A stretch of 16,860 bases of DNA from an uncultured Clostridia bacterium (GCA_946533615.1 CAMNBY010000295.1:1-16860); one strand, 5' to 3'; positions 1-8,361 are shown, numbered from the stretch's first letter. Made by a program: numbers and translations. Notes: a model not told the origin generated them from the letters alone.

Positions 1-1700
1 TCGCCGATGGTCTTCTCGTCGAAGCTTACGAGCATCTGCTGGGCCTGATTGAGAGCCTCCTTGCCGACCTCTGCCTGATGGTGGTAGATGTCGTCGAGGC
101 GCTGCAGGCTCTTGACCTCCAGATCCTGATAAACGTTCTTGATGTCGTTGACGATGTTTATTCTTATCTCGTCGTAGTTTTCAAGGGCGATGTCGATGAT
201 GTCGGTCTGCTTCTTCTTGGTGAAGATCTTGCTGAACACGCTCATTGCGGCAGGCGGGAAGGTCTCGCTGGTGCCGAACATCTTGACGCTCATTACCGAG
301 CGGGTGACGTTTGTGTTCATTGAGCGCATAAGGCGGTCGGTGCCGGAGTTCTTGACGGCGTCCGAGAGATCCTTGATGCCGAGCCTTCTTGCGAGGTCGC
401 GGCTGAGGTTCACCACAAATTCGTTGATACGCGCTCTGTGGCACTCGATGCAGGTGCGGTAGGCTTCGCCCACCTTTTCCATAAGGTAGGAATAGAAATG
501 CTTCTCGATGTCCTCGGGGGGATAGATGTCCTCGCCGTTCTCGTCCTTGGCTCGGCACTCGATCATGCTCTGCCTCAGCTTGGCGAAGAATTCATACATC
601 CACTTTTCGGCCTCCTGCTGCATCTCGATGATGTTAAGGTGCAGCTTTGGCTTGCACTCGGCGAGAGCCTCTGCAAGCTGCGAGCACTGCTCGTCAAAGT
701 CGCGTGTCTTGTCCTCGAGCACCTTGGCGTCCATCTCGGCCATGTCGGCAAGCATTCTCAGCTTGGCGTAGGTCTCGGCAACCATGTTCTCTGCCATAGT
801 GAACACGCGCTTGGTGCGGATAACGTCCTTCTGCATTATTATATCCCGCTTTAGCGAGAGCTCGAATTTTAAGAACTGGGTCTCGTAGAATTCGCGGGTG
901 CCCTTGTCCTCGGGGCGTTCGCCGCCTGTTTTGCGCATCAGCTCGTCATAGCCGCTGATGCCGTAGACAAAGGCGTTGGGCACGATCTGTTCCGAGATGC
1001 GCTGGAAGCGGCGCATTATCTTGTCAACGTCCTGCTTTGTGCCGAGGGCGTCGATCATATTCACCAGCACATAGAGCATACCGAAGCGCTGCGGCTGGAC
1101 GTGGCTTGCCAGATACACCTGCTCGGTCTCCGAGAAGGGCAGCAGGCTGGAGGTGGCGTACATGATCGCGTCGGCGTTCACAAGATACTCTGTTACCACT
1201 CTGTCCAGATCCTCGAGATCCGAGAGCCCGGGGGTGTCCACGATGCGCATTTCCTTGAGTATCTCGGCGTTGTCCTTGATGTCAAGGTAGGCTATCTTTG
1301 AGGGATAGAGGCGCATTTTTATCTTCAGCCTGTCGCGGGTGATGTCCTTGAAGGTGAGCATTCTTCTGTCGCCGTTCTCGAGCACGGCCTCGACCTTCGG
1401 GATCGCCGAATATGAGATCTCATTGATGGTGTAGGTCTCGGGGGAGACATTCGAGGGCGCGAGCTCCTTGCCGAGCAGGGCGTTGATTATTGTGCTCTTT
1501 CCGCGCTTGAACTCGCCGAGTATGACGAGCGTAAAGGGTTCGCCCGAGCGCTTTTCGATGATGCCGTCCCACTCGCGGAGCTCCTTGATGAAGTCGCTGC
1601 CGAGGACTCCTGCGATCTCGGTGTCCTCCATCAGGGTGCGCATTTTCTGTCTTATTGCTTCTATATCGTTATAGGCAGCGTTACTGTTGAAATTATCCAT
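1..1700 (-). CDS. Dynamin-like GTPase (second of a pair), 3' end beyond window
   Basis: Large GTPase of the bacterial dynamin-like family, expected to remodel or tether membranes. The frame is open from the ATG at 1700 to the window edge, giving 566 visible residues with no stop. The P-loop GEFKRGKST lies at residues 62-70, the switch II DTPG at 155-158, and a divergent G4 (N-M-I-D instead of N-K-x-D) at 214-217. The remainder looks helical and charged, and I see no clear membrane segment in the visible part. The start is set by a GGAGG 8 bases upstream of the ATG, inside the end of the preceding gene. The preceding stop TGA is separated from this ATG by a single base, so the two are almost certainly translated together. 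It is third in an operon with an M48-like protein and another dynamin-like GTPase, and probably works with them. The family call is strong; the cellular role is unknown. Confidence 0.9.
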   Translation of the reverse strand, partial: MDNFNSNAAYNDIEAIRQKMRTLMEDTEIAGVLGSDFIKELREWDGIIEKRSGEPFTLVILGEFKRGKSTIINALLGKELAPSNVSPETYTINEISYSAIPKVEAVLENGDRRMLTFKDITRDRLKIKMRLYPSKIAYLDIKDNAEILKEMRIVDTPGLSDLEDLDRVVTEYLVNADAIMYATSSLLPFSETEQVYLASHVQPQRFGMLYVLVNMIDALGTKQDVDKIMRRFQRISEQIVPNAFVYGISGYDELMRKTGGERPEDKGTREFYETQFLKFELSLKRDIIMQKDVIRTKRVFTMAENMVAETYAKLRMLADMAEMDAKVLEDKTRDFDEQCSQLAEALAECKPKLHLNIIEMQQEAEKWMYEFFAKLRQSMIECRAKDENGEDIYPPEDIEKHFYSYLMEKVGEAYRTCIECHRARINEFVVNLSRDLARRLGIKDLSDAVKNSGTDRLMRSMNTNVTRSVMSVKMFGTSETFPPAAMSVFSKIFTKKKQTDIIDIALENYDEIRINIVNDIKNVYQDLEVKSLQRLDDIYHHQAEVGKEALNQAQQMLVSFDEKTIG

Positions 1701-1701
1701 G

Positions 1702-2679
1702 TCACTGCCCTCCCGTTCCGATTATCATTGAGGCGCGGACGTCGCAGTTCTGTGTGGTCATCACAGAGCGCTCGGGCTTGCCGATGTCGCGTCGCCACTG
1801 GAACAGCGCCTCGCAGGTCAGGAATTCCGCGGACGCAAGTATCCTTTTTTCAAGCTCTGAGAGAGAGGAATCCGAGCGCAGGGCTCTTGCCTGCTGGGCG
1901 GCGTAGCCTTCGCTGATGCCGCCGAGCTTTGCGGCGTTCAGGCTGTTCGACGTTCTTCCGTAGAAGTCGATGAAGCCTCTGTGATACATTGAGCAGACGA
2001 TCTCGCAGAAACGTCCCGGCTCGTCGAGGCAGATCATGCCTGCGCGGTCGGCGGTGATATCTGCGAACCTGATCCACTCCACGAGGGAGCACACCAGCTG
2101 GTTGTTCACTGCCGCCTTGTAGGAGCGCTCGGCCGGAACGTAGACGTTCTTGTTATAATTAAGGTAAGTAAAGGCCCAGTTGAAAACGGAATGGTTGTTC
2201 TGGATCCTGCCGCACTCGCTGCCGATCAGGAGCGTTAGCTCATCGGGCGAGCAGGTCTTGACCGTCCACTCGCTGAGCACGATGCAGGGCTCGATAAGGT
2301 CGCTGGCGATGGAATACACCAGCGGTTTTTCTATGTCGTTTCTGATAAATACTATGGGAAGATTGAGCTCAAGTCTTTCCGCACATTTTTTGACGATCTC
2401 ATATATCTCTGGATATTTGAGGGCGCCTGCCTGGTCACACTTCATGAACAGGTGCTTCGCCTCGGCCGAGATGTCGGTTGAATTGATGGCCTTTGCCAGC
2501 TTGCTCCAGCCGCCGAGGCCGATTATCTTCTGCCTTACGGCAAAGTCGGACTCGAAGGCGTAGTCGAGCTGGCCGCCGACCACATGGTTCTGGAACGAGC
2601 GTGTATATGCGTTAAGATATGAGCGAAATCCTGTGTCGATCTGCAAAAGCGGATTGACATTCTCTAAAGATCCACTCAT
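1702..2679 (-). CDS. M48-like protein lacking zinc ligands (probable pseudo-peptidase)
   Basis: A 325-residue protein whose middle resembles the M48 (HtpX/Ste24-type) peptidase core. A Pro-Asp-Glu-Leu helix start is followed by G-S-E-C-G-R-I at residues 153-159, where active enzymes have G-H-E-x-G-H-I. His163 of the usual N-x-H extension is kept. The later helix F-A-D-I-T-A-D-R-A-G (205-214) matches the third-ligand helix, but the zinc-binding Glu is Asp207. Both zinc histidines are therefore replaced (Ser154, Arg158) while Glu155 remains, so catalysis is unlikely. No signal peptide or membrane helix is evident, so it is probably cytoplasmic. A strong AGGAGG precedes the ATG. It sits between two dynamin-like GTPase genes in one operon, 49 bases after the first and 1 base before the second. 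A scaffold or regulator of the GTPases is my inference; the M48 assignment itself is by motif only. Confidence 0.75.
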   Translation of the reverse strand: MSGSLENVNPLLQIDTGFRSYLNAYTRSFQNHVVGGQLDYAFESDFAVRQKIIGLGGWSKLAKAINSTDISAEAKHLFMKCDQAGALKYPEIYEIVKKCAERLELNLPIVFIRNDIEKPLVYSIASDLIEPCIVLSEWTVKTCSPDELTLLIGSECGRIQNNHSVFNWAFTYLNYNKNVYVPAERSYKAAVNNQLVCSLVEWIRFADITADRAGMICLDEPGRFCEIVCSMYHRGFIDFYGRTSNSLNAAKLGGISEGYAAQQARALRSDSSLSELEKRILASAEFLTCEALFQWRRDIGKPERSVMTTQNCDVRASMIIGTGGQ

Positions 2680-2728
2680 CAGGTTACCTCCTAAAAGCTA
2701 AATTCTGTGAAATAAGCGACAACTAAGC

Positions 2729-4777
2729 TCACGATGCCTCTGCGGGCTCGCTTGTGTCGGAGAGTGCCTTTCTCAGCGCATAGGCATCGGAAACGATAGC
2801 GCTTGCGGATTCGGCGATGCCGTGCAGGCGCTCCATTTCCTTCTCGGAAAGGTCGTTCTTCTCGGTCTTGAGCGCGTTGAGGTTGTCGAGGGTCTCCTGA
2901 GTATCGCGGAGGATTATCTCGGTCTCGTTCTCGATCTTGGTCTTGAGGCCTTCAAACGCCGAGAACACCTGACGTCTGACTGTCTCGGTGAAGTCGTTGG
3001 TGATCCTCATTTCATGGAACTGCTTCTTGACCTGATTTTTGAAGTTGGTCTTATATTTGTCTATTCTCTCGTTTACGAGGAACTTGTCGATCGACAGGCC
3101 TGCGATAAAGGTGCCGCCGAGGCCTGAAACTGCCATTATCATCAGAGCCACCGGCCATGCGGGCGAGAGGCTGAGGAAGGTTGTGAAGAAGATCGCGGAG
3201 AAGCTGGCGAAGCCTGTTCCGAAGCCGAGCAGGGCGCCCTTTACGCCTGCCTCGCGGAAGCCGAGGAACGCTCCGCCGAAGCCGAACGAGCCGAAAGCTG
3301 CGCCGATGCCCTTGTCGATGCCGCTGCCGTTTTTAGACACACGGTCGGAGAGGGTGAACATTTGCTGGATCCTGGCGACGGACTCGAAGAACTCGTTCTC
3401 AAAGCCCTGCAATCTGTCGGCCTCGACGCTGATGGCAACGTTGATGGCGTTCTGTATCTGCTCGCAGATCAGAGAGGCTCTGACCTCGATAGATTCTCTT
3501 ATCTTGTCGGTAAGCTTTGCGGTAACTACCTTCAGCTGATCCTTCTTGAAGTCGTCGGAGGACATGGGGTAGTTGTCGATGACCTCCATAGCGGCGGCCT
3601 CGATATTTGTCCAGTAGCTGTCCAGCACGGGCTTGAGGTCTGCGAAAACGTGGTTGGCGGACTCGTTGATCTTAACGAATTCCTGTCTCTTCTTGTTTCT
3701 TATGTCATCTATCTCGCTGATGGCCTTGTCGTACTTCTCCATGAACTCGTCGTTGGCCATCATCAGGGCATTCTCCTGCATTACCACAGAGCGGAGTATC
3801 TCGGTGCCCGAATTGGTGATCTTGTTTGTAAGTATCTGGAGGGCGATGACGCCTCGCTCCTTGGTGAGTATCGTTTCCAGCGCCTTCTCGAACTCGGGGA
3901 AATTGGAATCCTTGAGCAGGCCTGTATCCTCGATCTTCTTTGCGGTGAGGGCGCGTTTTGCATATACGCCGATAACGCGGGGAGTGCCGATCTTTCTCTT
4001 GTACGCAGCGAACTCGCGGCTGTCCTCGCCCATTACCTTTTTGGCCTTGTCCATGACGTACTTGGTGATGCGCGTCCTTACGGTCTCGACGATCTTGGTC
4101 TCGTCCTCCTCGGAGAAGGTGCCGAAGCAGTTCACGACGAAGATTATCCTGCCCACGTCGGAGGTGAGCATCTTCTTTTCGAGGAAGTCCTTCTCGAACT
4201 GGGAGAAGGGCGAATTTGCGCTGATAACAAAGACGGCGGCGTCGATCTTCGGCAGTATGGAGAGGGTGACGTTCGTCATCTGCTCGTCGTCGTTGAGGCC
4301 CGGGGTGTCGATGATGTCCACGTTGTTCTTGCAGAACTCGGTGTCATAATAAACGGTGGCCTCCTTGACGGTCTCGGCCTTTTCCTCGGCCTCGGCGGTA
4401 AGCTTGGTGACATAGTTCTCCAGCTGGTCGATATCGACTCTTTCGCTCTTTCCGTTTTTATATTCCACCTGCACATAGGGCTCCTCGCTGTAGGTGACGC
4501 GGTTCAGCGTTGCGGTAGCGGGAAGAACGTCCGCAGGCAGCACCTCCTGACCCAGCAGGGCATTGATGAGGGTACTCTTGCCGCGCTTGAACTCGCCCAC
4601 AATGGCGACCTCAAAGTGGTCGGCCTCGCTCTTTTCGATGGTCTCCCTGATGGAATTTGCGGTGTTGACGAGAGATATCTCCTCGCTCAGGCCGAGCAGG
4701 CTTTTCAGGTTGGTATTCAGCGTCCGCACTGTTTCGCGGTATCCGGCGTAGCTGCCGTAATCAAATTGCTTTTCCAT
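2729..4777 (-). CDS. Dynamin-like GTPase with hydrophobic membrane segment
   Basis: A 682-residue bacterial dynamin-like GTPase, expected to bind and remodel the cytoplasmic membrane. The P-loop GEFKRGKST is at residues 61-69 and DTPG at 157-160; the G4 region reads V-V-N-C-F-G, with no canonical N-K-x-D. A long helical region follows (about 320-480). A Gly/Phe/Ala-rich hydrophobic stretch at about 490-567 holds two or three membrane-insertable segments and corresponds to the paddle of this family. A charged helical C-terminus ends the protein. The ATG at 4777 is preferred because GGAGG lies 6-7 bases before it; an in-frame start at 4849 would add 24 residues without a ribosome site. A strong promoter lies at 4862-4891. 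It heads the operon with the M48-like and second GTPase genes. Confident at family level, while the function (membrane repair, phage defence or fission) cannot be read from sequence. Confidence 0.93.
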   Translation of the reverse strand: MEKQFDYGSYAGYRETVRTLNTNLKSLLGLSEEISLVNTANSIRETIEKSEADHFEVAIVGEFKRGKSTLINALLGQEVLPADVLPATATLNRVTYSEEPYVQVEYKNGKSERVDIDQLENYVTKLTAEAEEKAETVKEATVYYDTEFCKNNVDIIDTPGLNDDEQMTNVTLSILPKIDAAVFVISANSPFSQFEKDFLEKKMLTSDVGRIIFVVNCFGTFSEEDETKIVETVRTRITKYVMDKAKKVMGEDSREFAAYKRKIGTPRVIGVYAKRALTAKKIEDTGLLKDSNFPEFEKALETILTKERGVIALQILTNKITNSGTEILRSVVMQENALMMANDEFMEKYDKAISEIDDIRNKKRQEFVKINESANHVFADLKPVLDSYWTNIEAAAMEVIDNYPMSSDDFKKDQLKVVTAKLTDKIRESIEVRASLICEQIQNAINVAISVEADRLQGFENEFFESVARIQQMFTLSDRVSKNGSGIDKGIGAAFGSFGFGGAFLGFREAGVKGALLGFGTGFASFSAIFFTTFLSLSPAWPVALMIMAVSGLGGTFIAGLSIDKFLVNERIDKYKTNFKNQVKKQFHEMRITNDFTETVRRQVFSAFEGLKTKIENETEIILRDTQETLDNLNALKTEKNDLSEKEMERLHGIAESASAIVSDAYALRKALSDTSEPAEAS

Positions 4778-4861
4778 TTCTGACCTCCAGTTCCTATGCA
4801 GCCATAGGTTGTTTTGATGCTGTTCAAAGCTGTCCCGAATGCACAGCATTATACACTATAA

Positions 4862-4891
4862 ATTATAACACAATCATTATTATTTAGTCAA
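4862..4891 (-). promoter_or_regulatory. SigmaA-type promoter for the dynamin operon
   Basis: On the minus strand TTGACT (4891-4886), an 18-base spacer and a perfect TATAAT (4867-4862). The start codon of the first dynamin gene is about 85 bases downstream. The surrounding sequence is AT-rich, unlike the coding DNA. It is the only strong match to consensus in this intergenic stretch. Confidence 0.75.
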
Positions 4892-4982
4892 CATTTTGTA
4901 CATAACTATCCGAAAAATTACCTTTTTGCACAAAATATAGTTGCCCTGCTTGTGCATTGTGACGTCAGCCGAAGAAAAAGCC

Positions 4983-5010
4983 TTGTTCACAAAACGTTTA
5001 CAATTAAAAT
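4983..5010 (+). promoter_or_regulatory. Weak candidate promoter for the lipoprotein/CAP-protein genes
   Basis: TTGTTC, 16 bases, TAAAAT on the plus strand, about 85 bases before the lipoprotein start. The -10 matches at 5 of 6 positions, the -35 at only 3 of 6. The rest of the 318-base gap (4778-5095) shows the divergent dynamin promoter, a TGACGTCA palindrome at 4960-4967, and nothing else I can support. Confidence 0.3.
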
Positions 5011-5095
5011 TAAACCGTTTTCCGCTCCGAACGCTCTAACAAACAGAAAGGGCAAGAGCCCCGAACGAAAAACACTTCTCAGGGAGGAAAAGAAA

Positions 5096-5641
5096 ATGAA
5101 AAAGGCGATCATCATAGCAGCAGCGATCATTATGGGAGCAGCAATGGCGGGCTGCTCGAATGTTGAGGACACAGAGATAAAAAAGCCGAGGACGGAGCTC
5201 GTCTCCGAGGCGGACGCGGAATGCTTTGAGGCCGAGGAAGAAAAAACGGCGGAGGTCTTTGCGTCAAGCGAAAGCGCGGAAGCCAAGGTGGCTGCTCCCG
5301 CCGAGCAGCAGGCCGAGCCCGGATCCGAGGAGGCGGAAGCAGAGCCCGAGCAGGCAGAAGAGACCCGGCCCGAAGCTGAGCCCAAGCCCGAGAAGGAAGA
5401 AGAGAAGCAGCCCGAAGCAGAGCCCGAGACACAGCCCGAGCAGGCGCCTGTTCAGAATATGCAGCAGCTGTATGACGAAAGAGTTCAGCAGATGCAGCAG
5501 GAGTACAACGAGAGAAAGCAGGCGTCGGAGCAGCAGTTCCGTGACAACGCGCAGCGCATGATGGACTGGTACAACAACGGCTTTCAGCAGGATCAGTGGT
5601 ACAACGATCAGGCACAGTGGATGCAGCAGATGGGATACTGA
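5096..5641 (+). CDS. Small lipoprotein, Glu/Pro-rich with Gln-rich C-terminus
   Basis: A 181-residue exported lipoprotein of unknown function. It begins with two lysines, a short Ala/Ile hydrophobic stretch and a lipobox M-A-G-C with the acylated Cys at residue 20. Next comes a low-complexity region (about 30-125) dominated by Glu, Pro, Ala and Lys, typical of an extended wall-spanning spacer. A Gln-, Met-, Trp- and Tyr-rich tail (about 125-181) is probably helical. The ATG at 5096 is chosen because GGGAGG lies just before it and the signal peptide starts there; the frame is open back to 4952 but that part is not signal-like. A gap of 122 bases without an obvious terminator separates it from the large CAP-domain protein downstream, so co-transcription is likely. 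I recognise no catalytic domain. Confidence 0.85.
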   Translation: MKKAIIIAAAIIMGAAMAGCSNVEDTEIKKPRTELVSEADAECFEAEEEKTAEVFASSESAEAKVAAPAEQQAEPGSEEAEAEPEQAEETRPEAEPKPEKEEEKQPEAEPETQPEQAPVQNMQQLYDERVQQMQQEYNERKQASEQQFRDNAQRMMDWYNNGFQQDQWYNDQAQWMQQMGY

Positions 5642-5763
5642 TAAATGGCCGAAGCAGCGTGAGGGAAAGGAGGCAAGTCGCAACGGCTCACACGGCTGTG
5701 GAAACAGAATGAAAAATATAGAATCATGAAAGGACAAACAAAACGAAAACGGAGGAAAACAAA

Positions 5764-8067
5764 ATGAAAGAACAGAAAACAACAAGAAGGATAAACAAGA
5801 AGGCAGCGGCGGCGCTGATGGCGCTTATGCTGACAACGGGAACGCTGGCGGTGCCTGTAGGCGAGAGCGGCATTTTTTCGGCGGTGCCGATGAACATCAC
5901 CGTGGCGGACGCAGCCCAGACCACGACCTACGACCTTAACAGCTCCGCGACCTACAAGGCGCTGACCAAGGCAAAGGTGACGGCACTCTGGAAGAAGTAC
6001 ACCGCCGAGACGGTCGGGACCTACCGCGAGGGCTTTGAAGGCACCTACTACAAGAGCGGCAAGGCGCCCTCGGTCACGGGCGGCTGGTACGAGGGCGAGA
6101 TAACGGCCGATACCCTGAAGGCGATAGAGAACAGCATCAACATTTACAGAACGCTGGCGGGGCTTTCGACCATCACGGCACAGACGGGCAGCACCTATCA
6201 GAAGGGCGCCCTTGTCAGGAGCACTCCCAACAACTTCGCCCATGTTTTCACTGCGGCGAACGTCAAGCCTGCGGGCATGAGCCAGGCGCTCTGGAACGAG
6301 GGTAAGAACTGTGTAAACTGGATACTTGCTGAGGGCTCGTCACCCGCGGGGCTGGGCTTCACATGGGTGAGCGAGGCAAACAATCAGTCTCCCCAGTACC
6401 CTATCGGCCACAGGATGACGCTTCTTAACCCGACCTACAACACCATGTATTTCGGCTACTCGAACGGCGTCGCCCTCGGCTATGCCAATACCGGAACAAA
6501 CAAGATGAAGGAGGCGGCTGCGACCTTCCCGTCGGCGGGATATATGCCTGCCGAGATGGTCGATTGGGACTCAAATGCTATGTGGGACGTGCAGCTCAAT
6601 CCCGCAAAGCTCAGGGTCAGCAGCCTGAGCAATGTCAAACTGACCATCAAGGGCGGAGGAAAGACCTACACCCGCACAGCAGCCAACGGCGGCCTGAGCC
6701 TTGGAGCTGGAGGCAGCTTCTACGGCGGAACTTATCTTTGCTATAAGGCGCCCGACTTTGTGAATGGCAAGGCTCTCACGGGCGATTACACCGTCAGCGT
6801 TACGGGGCTTACCGACACTTCGGGGAAGCCCGCGGCTCTGAACTATACGATAAAATTCTACAATGCGGGAACGGACAGCTCATCTGCGCCAAAGACCACC
6901 CCGATCTCGAAGTGCAAGATCGGCCTTTCTCAGAGCTCATACAAGTGCGACGGCAAGGCGAAGACCCCGACGGTCACCGTCAGCGACGGCACCAAGAGGC
7001 TTGTCAAGGGAACGGACTACACCGTCAGCTATAAAAACAACACAAACGTCGGCACCGCGACTGTGACGATCACGGGCAAGGGCAGCTACAGCGGCAGCAC
7101 CTCGAAGACCTTTACGATCTCCAAGGCGACAAAGAGTATAAACAAGTGTACCTATACGCTTTCACATTCCACCTACACCTATGACGGAAAGCCGAAGACG
7201 CCAGCTATCACCATCAAGGACGGAAGCAAGACCCTGAACAAGGGCGTGGACTACACCGTGACCTACAAAAACAACACCGAGGTCGGCTCTTACGCAGCGG
7301 TCTGCGTTGTGGGCAAGGGCGACTACGACGGAAGCTTCACGGTGATGTTCCGCATCGCAAAGCCGCAGACGGATATTTCAAAGTGCAGCGTTACTCTTGC
7401 TGCCTCCGAATACTACGCCGACGGCAAGGCGAAGACTCCTGCCGTGACAGCAAAGTACGGCGGCAAGACCCTGAAAAAGGACAAGGACTATATGCTGACT
7501 TACAGGGATAACGTTAAGGCAGGCAAGGCCACCGTGTCGATCAGCGGCATGGGCGACTACAAGGGCTCGATCACAAAGAACTTTACGATCACTGCGCCCA
7601 TCGCGGTCAAGGCCTCGGATTGCAAGGCGTCGATATGCTCCTACTGCGCTTACACAGGCAAGGAGGTCAAGCCCGAGTTCACAGTGAGCTACAAGGGGCA
7701 GCAGCTCGTCAAGGGCAAGGATTACGACGTCACAAAGTACACGGACAACATCAAGTGCGGCAAGGCCTACGCTCACATCAAGCTCAAGGGCAAGTACAGC
7801 GGCGCTGCGAAGTTCGGCTACACCATCACCAAGAAGACAATCGTCAGAGCGGCCGACTGCAAGGTGACAAAGCCCAAGACCATCACCTATAAGGGCTCGC
7901 CCGTGACCCCGAAGCTGGTGCTTAAATATAAGGGGCAGGCTCTCACCGAGGGCAAGGACTATACTGTTGCCTTTACGAACAACAACGCAAAGGGCACCGC
8001 AAAGGCGACCTTCACACTCAAGGGCAGCTACGCGGGAAAGGTGACCCTGAGCTTCAGCATCACCTGA
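5764..8067 (+). CDS. Secreted CAP/SCP-like protein with five Ig-like repeats
   Basis: A 767-residue exported protein. A basic N-terminus and hydrophobic stretch (about 14-30) form a long signal peptide; cleavage near residue 50 (V-A-D-A-A) is plausible. Residues about 105-270 resemble a CAP/SCP domain: an I-N-I-Y-R-x-L-A-G-L helix, a later F-A-H, and a G-H-R-x-x-L-L-N-P strand motif. A linker domain follows (about 280-375). From residue 381 five repeats of about 79 residues run to the end, each with a Y-x-G-K-x-x-x-P start, a K-G-x-D-Y-x-V-x-Y strand and a G-K-G-x-Y-x-G near the end, as in Ig-like modules of Clostridia surface proteins. No LPxTG, dockerin or SLH anchor is seen, so attachment is unclear. 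The start has GGAGG 8 bases upstream. The exact role (adhesion, wall binding, peptidase-like) is unknown. Confidence 0.85.
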   Translation: MKEQKTTRRINKKAAAALMALMLTTGTLAVPVGESGIFSAVPMNITVADAAQTTTYDLNSSATYKALTKAKVTALWKKYTAETVGTYREGFEGTYYKSGKAPSVTGGWYEGEITADTLKAIENSINIYRTLAGLSTITAQTGSTYQKGALVRSTPNNFAHVFTAANVKPAGMSQALWNEGKNCVNWILAEGSSPAGLGFTWVSEANNQSPQYPIGHRMTLLNPTYNTMYFGYSNGVALGYANTGTNKMKEAAATFPSAGYMPAEMVDWDSNAMWDVQLNPAKLRVSSLSNVKLTIKGGGKTYTRTAANGGLSLGAGGSFYGGTYLCYKAPDFVNGKALTGDYTVSVTGLTDTSGKPAALNYTIKFYNAGTDSSSAPKTTPISKCKIGLSQSSYKCDGKAKTPTVTVSDGTKRLVKGTDYTVSYKNNTNVGTATVTITGKGSYSGSTSKTFTISKATKSINKCTYTLSHSTYTYDGKPKTPAITIKDGSKTLNKGVDYTVTYKNNTEVGSYAAVCVVGKGDYDGSFTVMFRIAKPQTDISKCSVTLAASEYYADGKAKTPAVTAKYGGKTLKKDKDYMLTYRDNVKAGKATVSISGMGDYKGSITKNFTITAPIAVKASDCKASICSYCAYTGKEVKPEFTVSYKGQQLVKGKDYDVTKYTDNIKCGKAYAHIKLKGKYSGAAKFGYTITKKTIVRAADCKVTKPKTITYKGSPVTPKLVLKYKGQALTEGKDYTVAFTNNNAKGTAKATFTLKGSYAGKVTLSFSIT
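6904..8064 (+). repeat. Five tandem ~237-bp coding repeats (Ig-like modules)
   Basis: Module starts, aligned on a conserved Cys four residues in, fall at 6904, 7138, 7375, 7612 and 7849. The spacings are 234, 237, 237 and 237 bases, and the last module is 216 bases, ending at the stop. The modules are clearly homologous in protein but diverged in DNA, so this is old duplication rather than recent slippage. Modules 1-3 share an I-(S/N)-K-C start and modules 4-5 an A-(S/A)-D-C start. Confidence 0.85.
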
Positions 8068-8143
8068 GCCCCAAAAATACACAGACAGTTTTTATCATAC
8101 TATCATAAATCTGTCACAAATAAGAGGTAATATATTAACAACA

Positions 8144-8315
8144 GGTCAGAGGGACACCTGGGCACGAGGCAACGCAAAAGCGCGAGCAGTGCAAGGGTAT
8201 TTCTGATAAATGTATAGATATAGCGGCAGCCGAAGGCACACTGCCTTCAACACCTCGCTGCTGCCGCCGATCGGAGACAACACTCAGACAGGCAAGATGA
8301 CCCAAGCTCCCGACC
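8144..8315 (+). ncRNA. Candidate structured RNA, family not recognised
   Basis: The ends of this segment can pair: 8144-8147 with 8312-8315, 8151-8154 with 8308-8311, and 8159-8162 with 8301-8304, giving 12 base pairs broken by a small bulge and an internal loop. Inside, 8223-8230 pairs perfectly with 8260-8267 and encloses a second 7-bp stem (8232-8238 with 8242-8248, 3-base loop). A shorter hairpin with an AAAA loop lies at 8173-8182. A weak promoter (CTGTCA at 8111-8116, 16 bases, TATTAA at 8133-8138) would start transcription almost exactly at the closing stem. A T-rich run follows at 8321-8329 and a clear terminator at 8362-8394. There is no same-strand gene downstream, so a riboswitch is unlikely. 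It could instead be part of the 3' untranslated region of the upstream gene. It does not match 6S, SRP, tmRNA or c-di-GMP riboswitch features I know. Confidence 0.45.
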
Positions 8316-8361
8316 ACATATTATTTTTTCTCCATTTATCATATAGCTTAAAGGGAAAGAC

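Noticed and set aside
3362..4783. 473-codon open frame on the plus strand opposite the dynamin gene
   Set aside because: It is an antisense shadow: the opposite frame has a full GTPase with P-loop and DTPG, a promoter and a ribosome site, while this frame encodes a Leu/Val/Gly-rich product with no motif.
4778..4849. N-terminal extension of the first dynamin gene
   Set aside because: It has no ribosome site and would overlap the predicted transcription start; the ATG at 4777 has GGAGG.
4960..4967. TGACGTCA palindrome as an operator
   Set aside because: A single short palindrome, not placed on a convincing promoter; expected by chance at this length.
7378..8082. 234-codon minus-strand frame within the CAP-repeat gene
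   Set aside because: It follows the repeat periodicity of the coding strand and has no independent start signals.
8144..8315. c-di-GMP riboswitch or 6S RNA
   Set aside because: The conserved c-di-GMP aptamer blocks are not present and no gene follows on the same strand; the branched interior does not look like the 6S central bubble.
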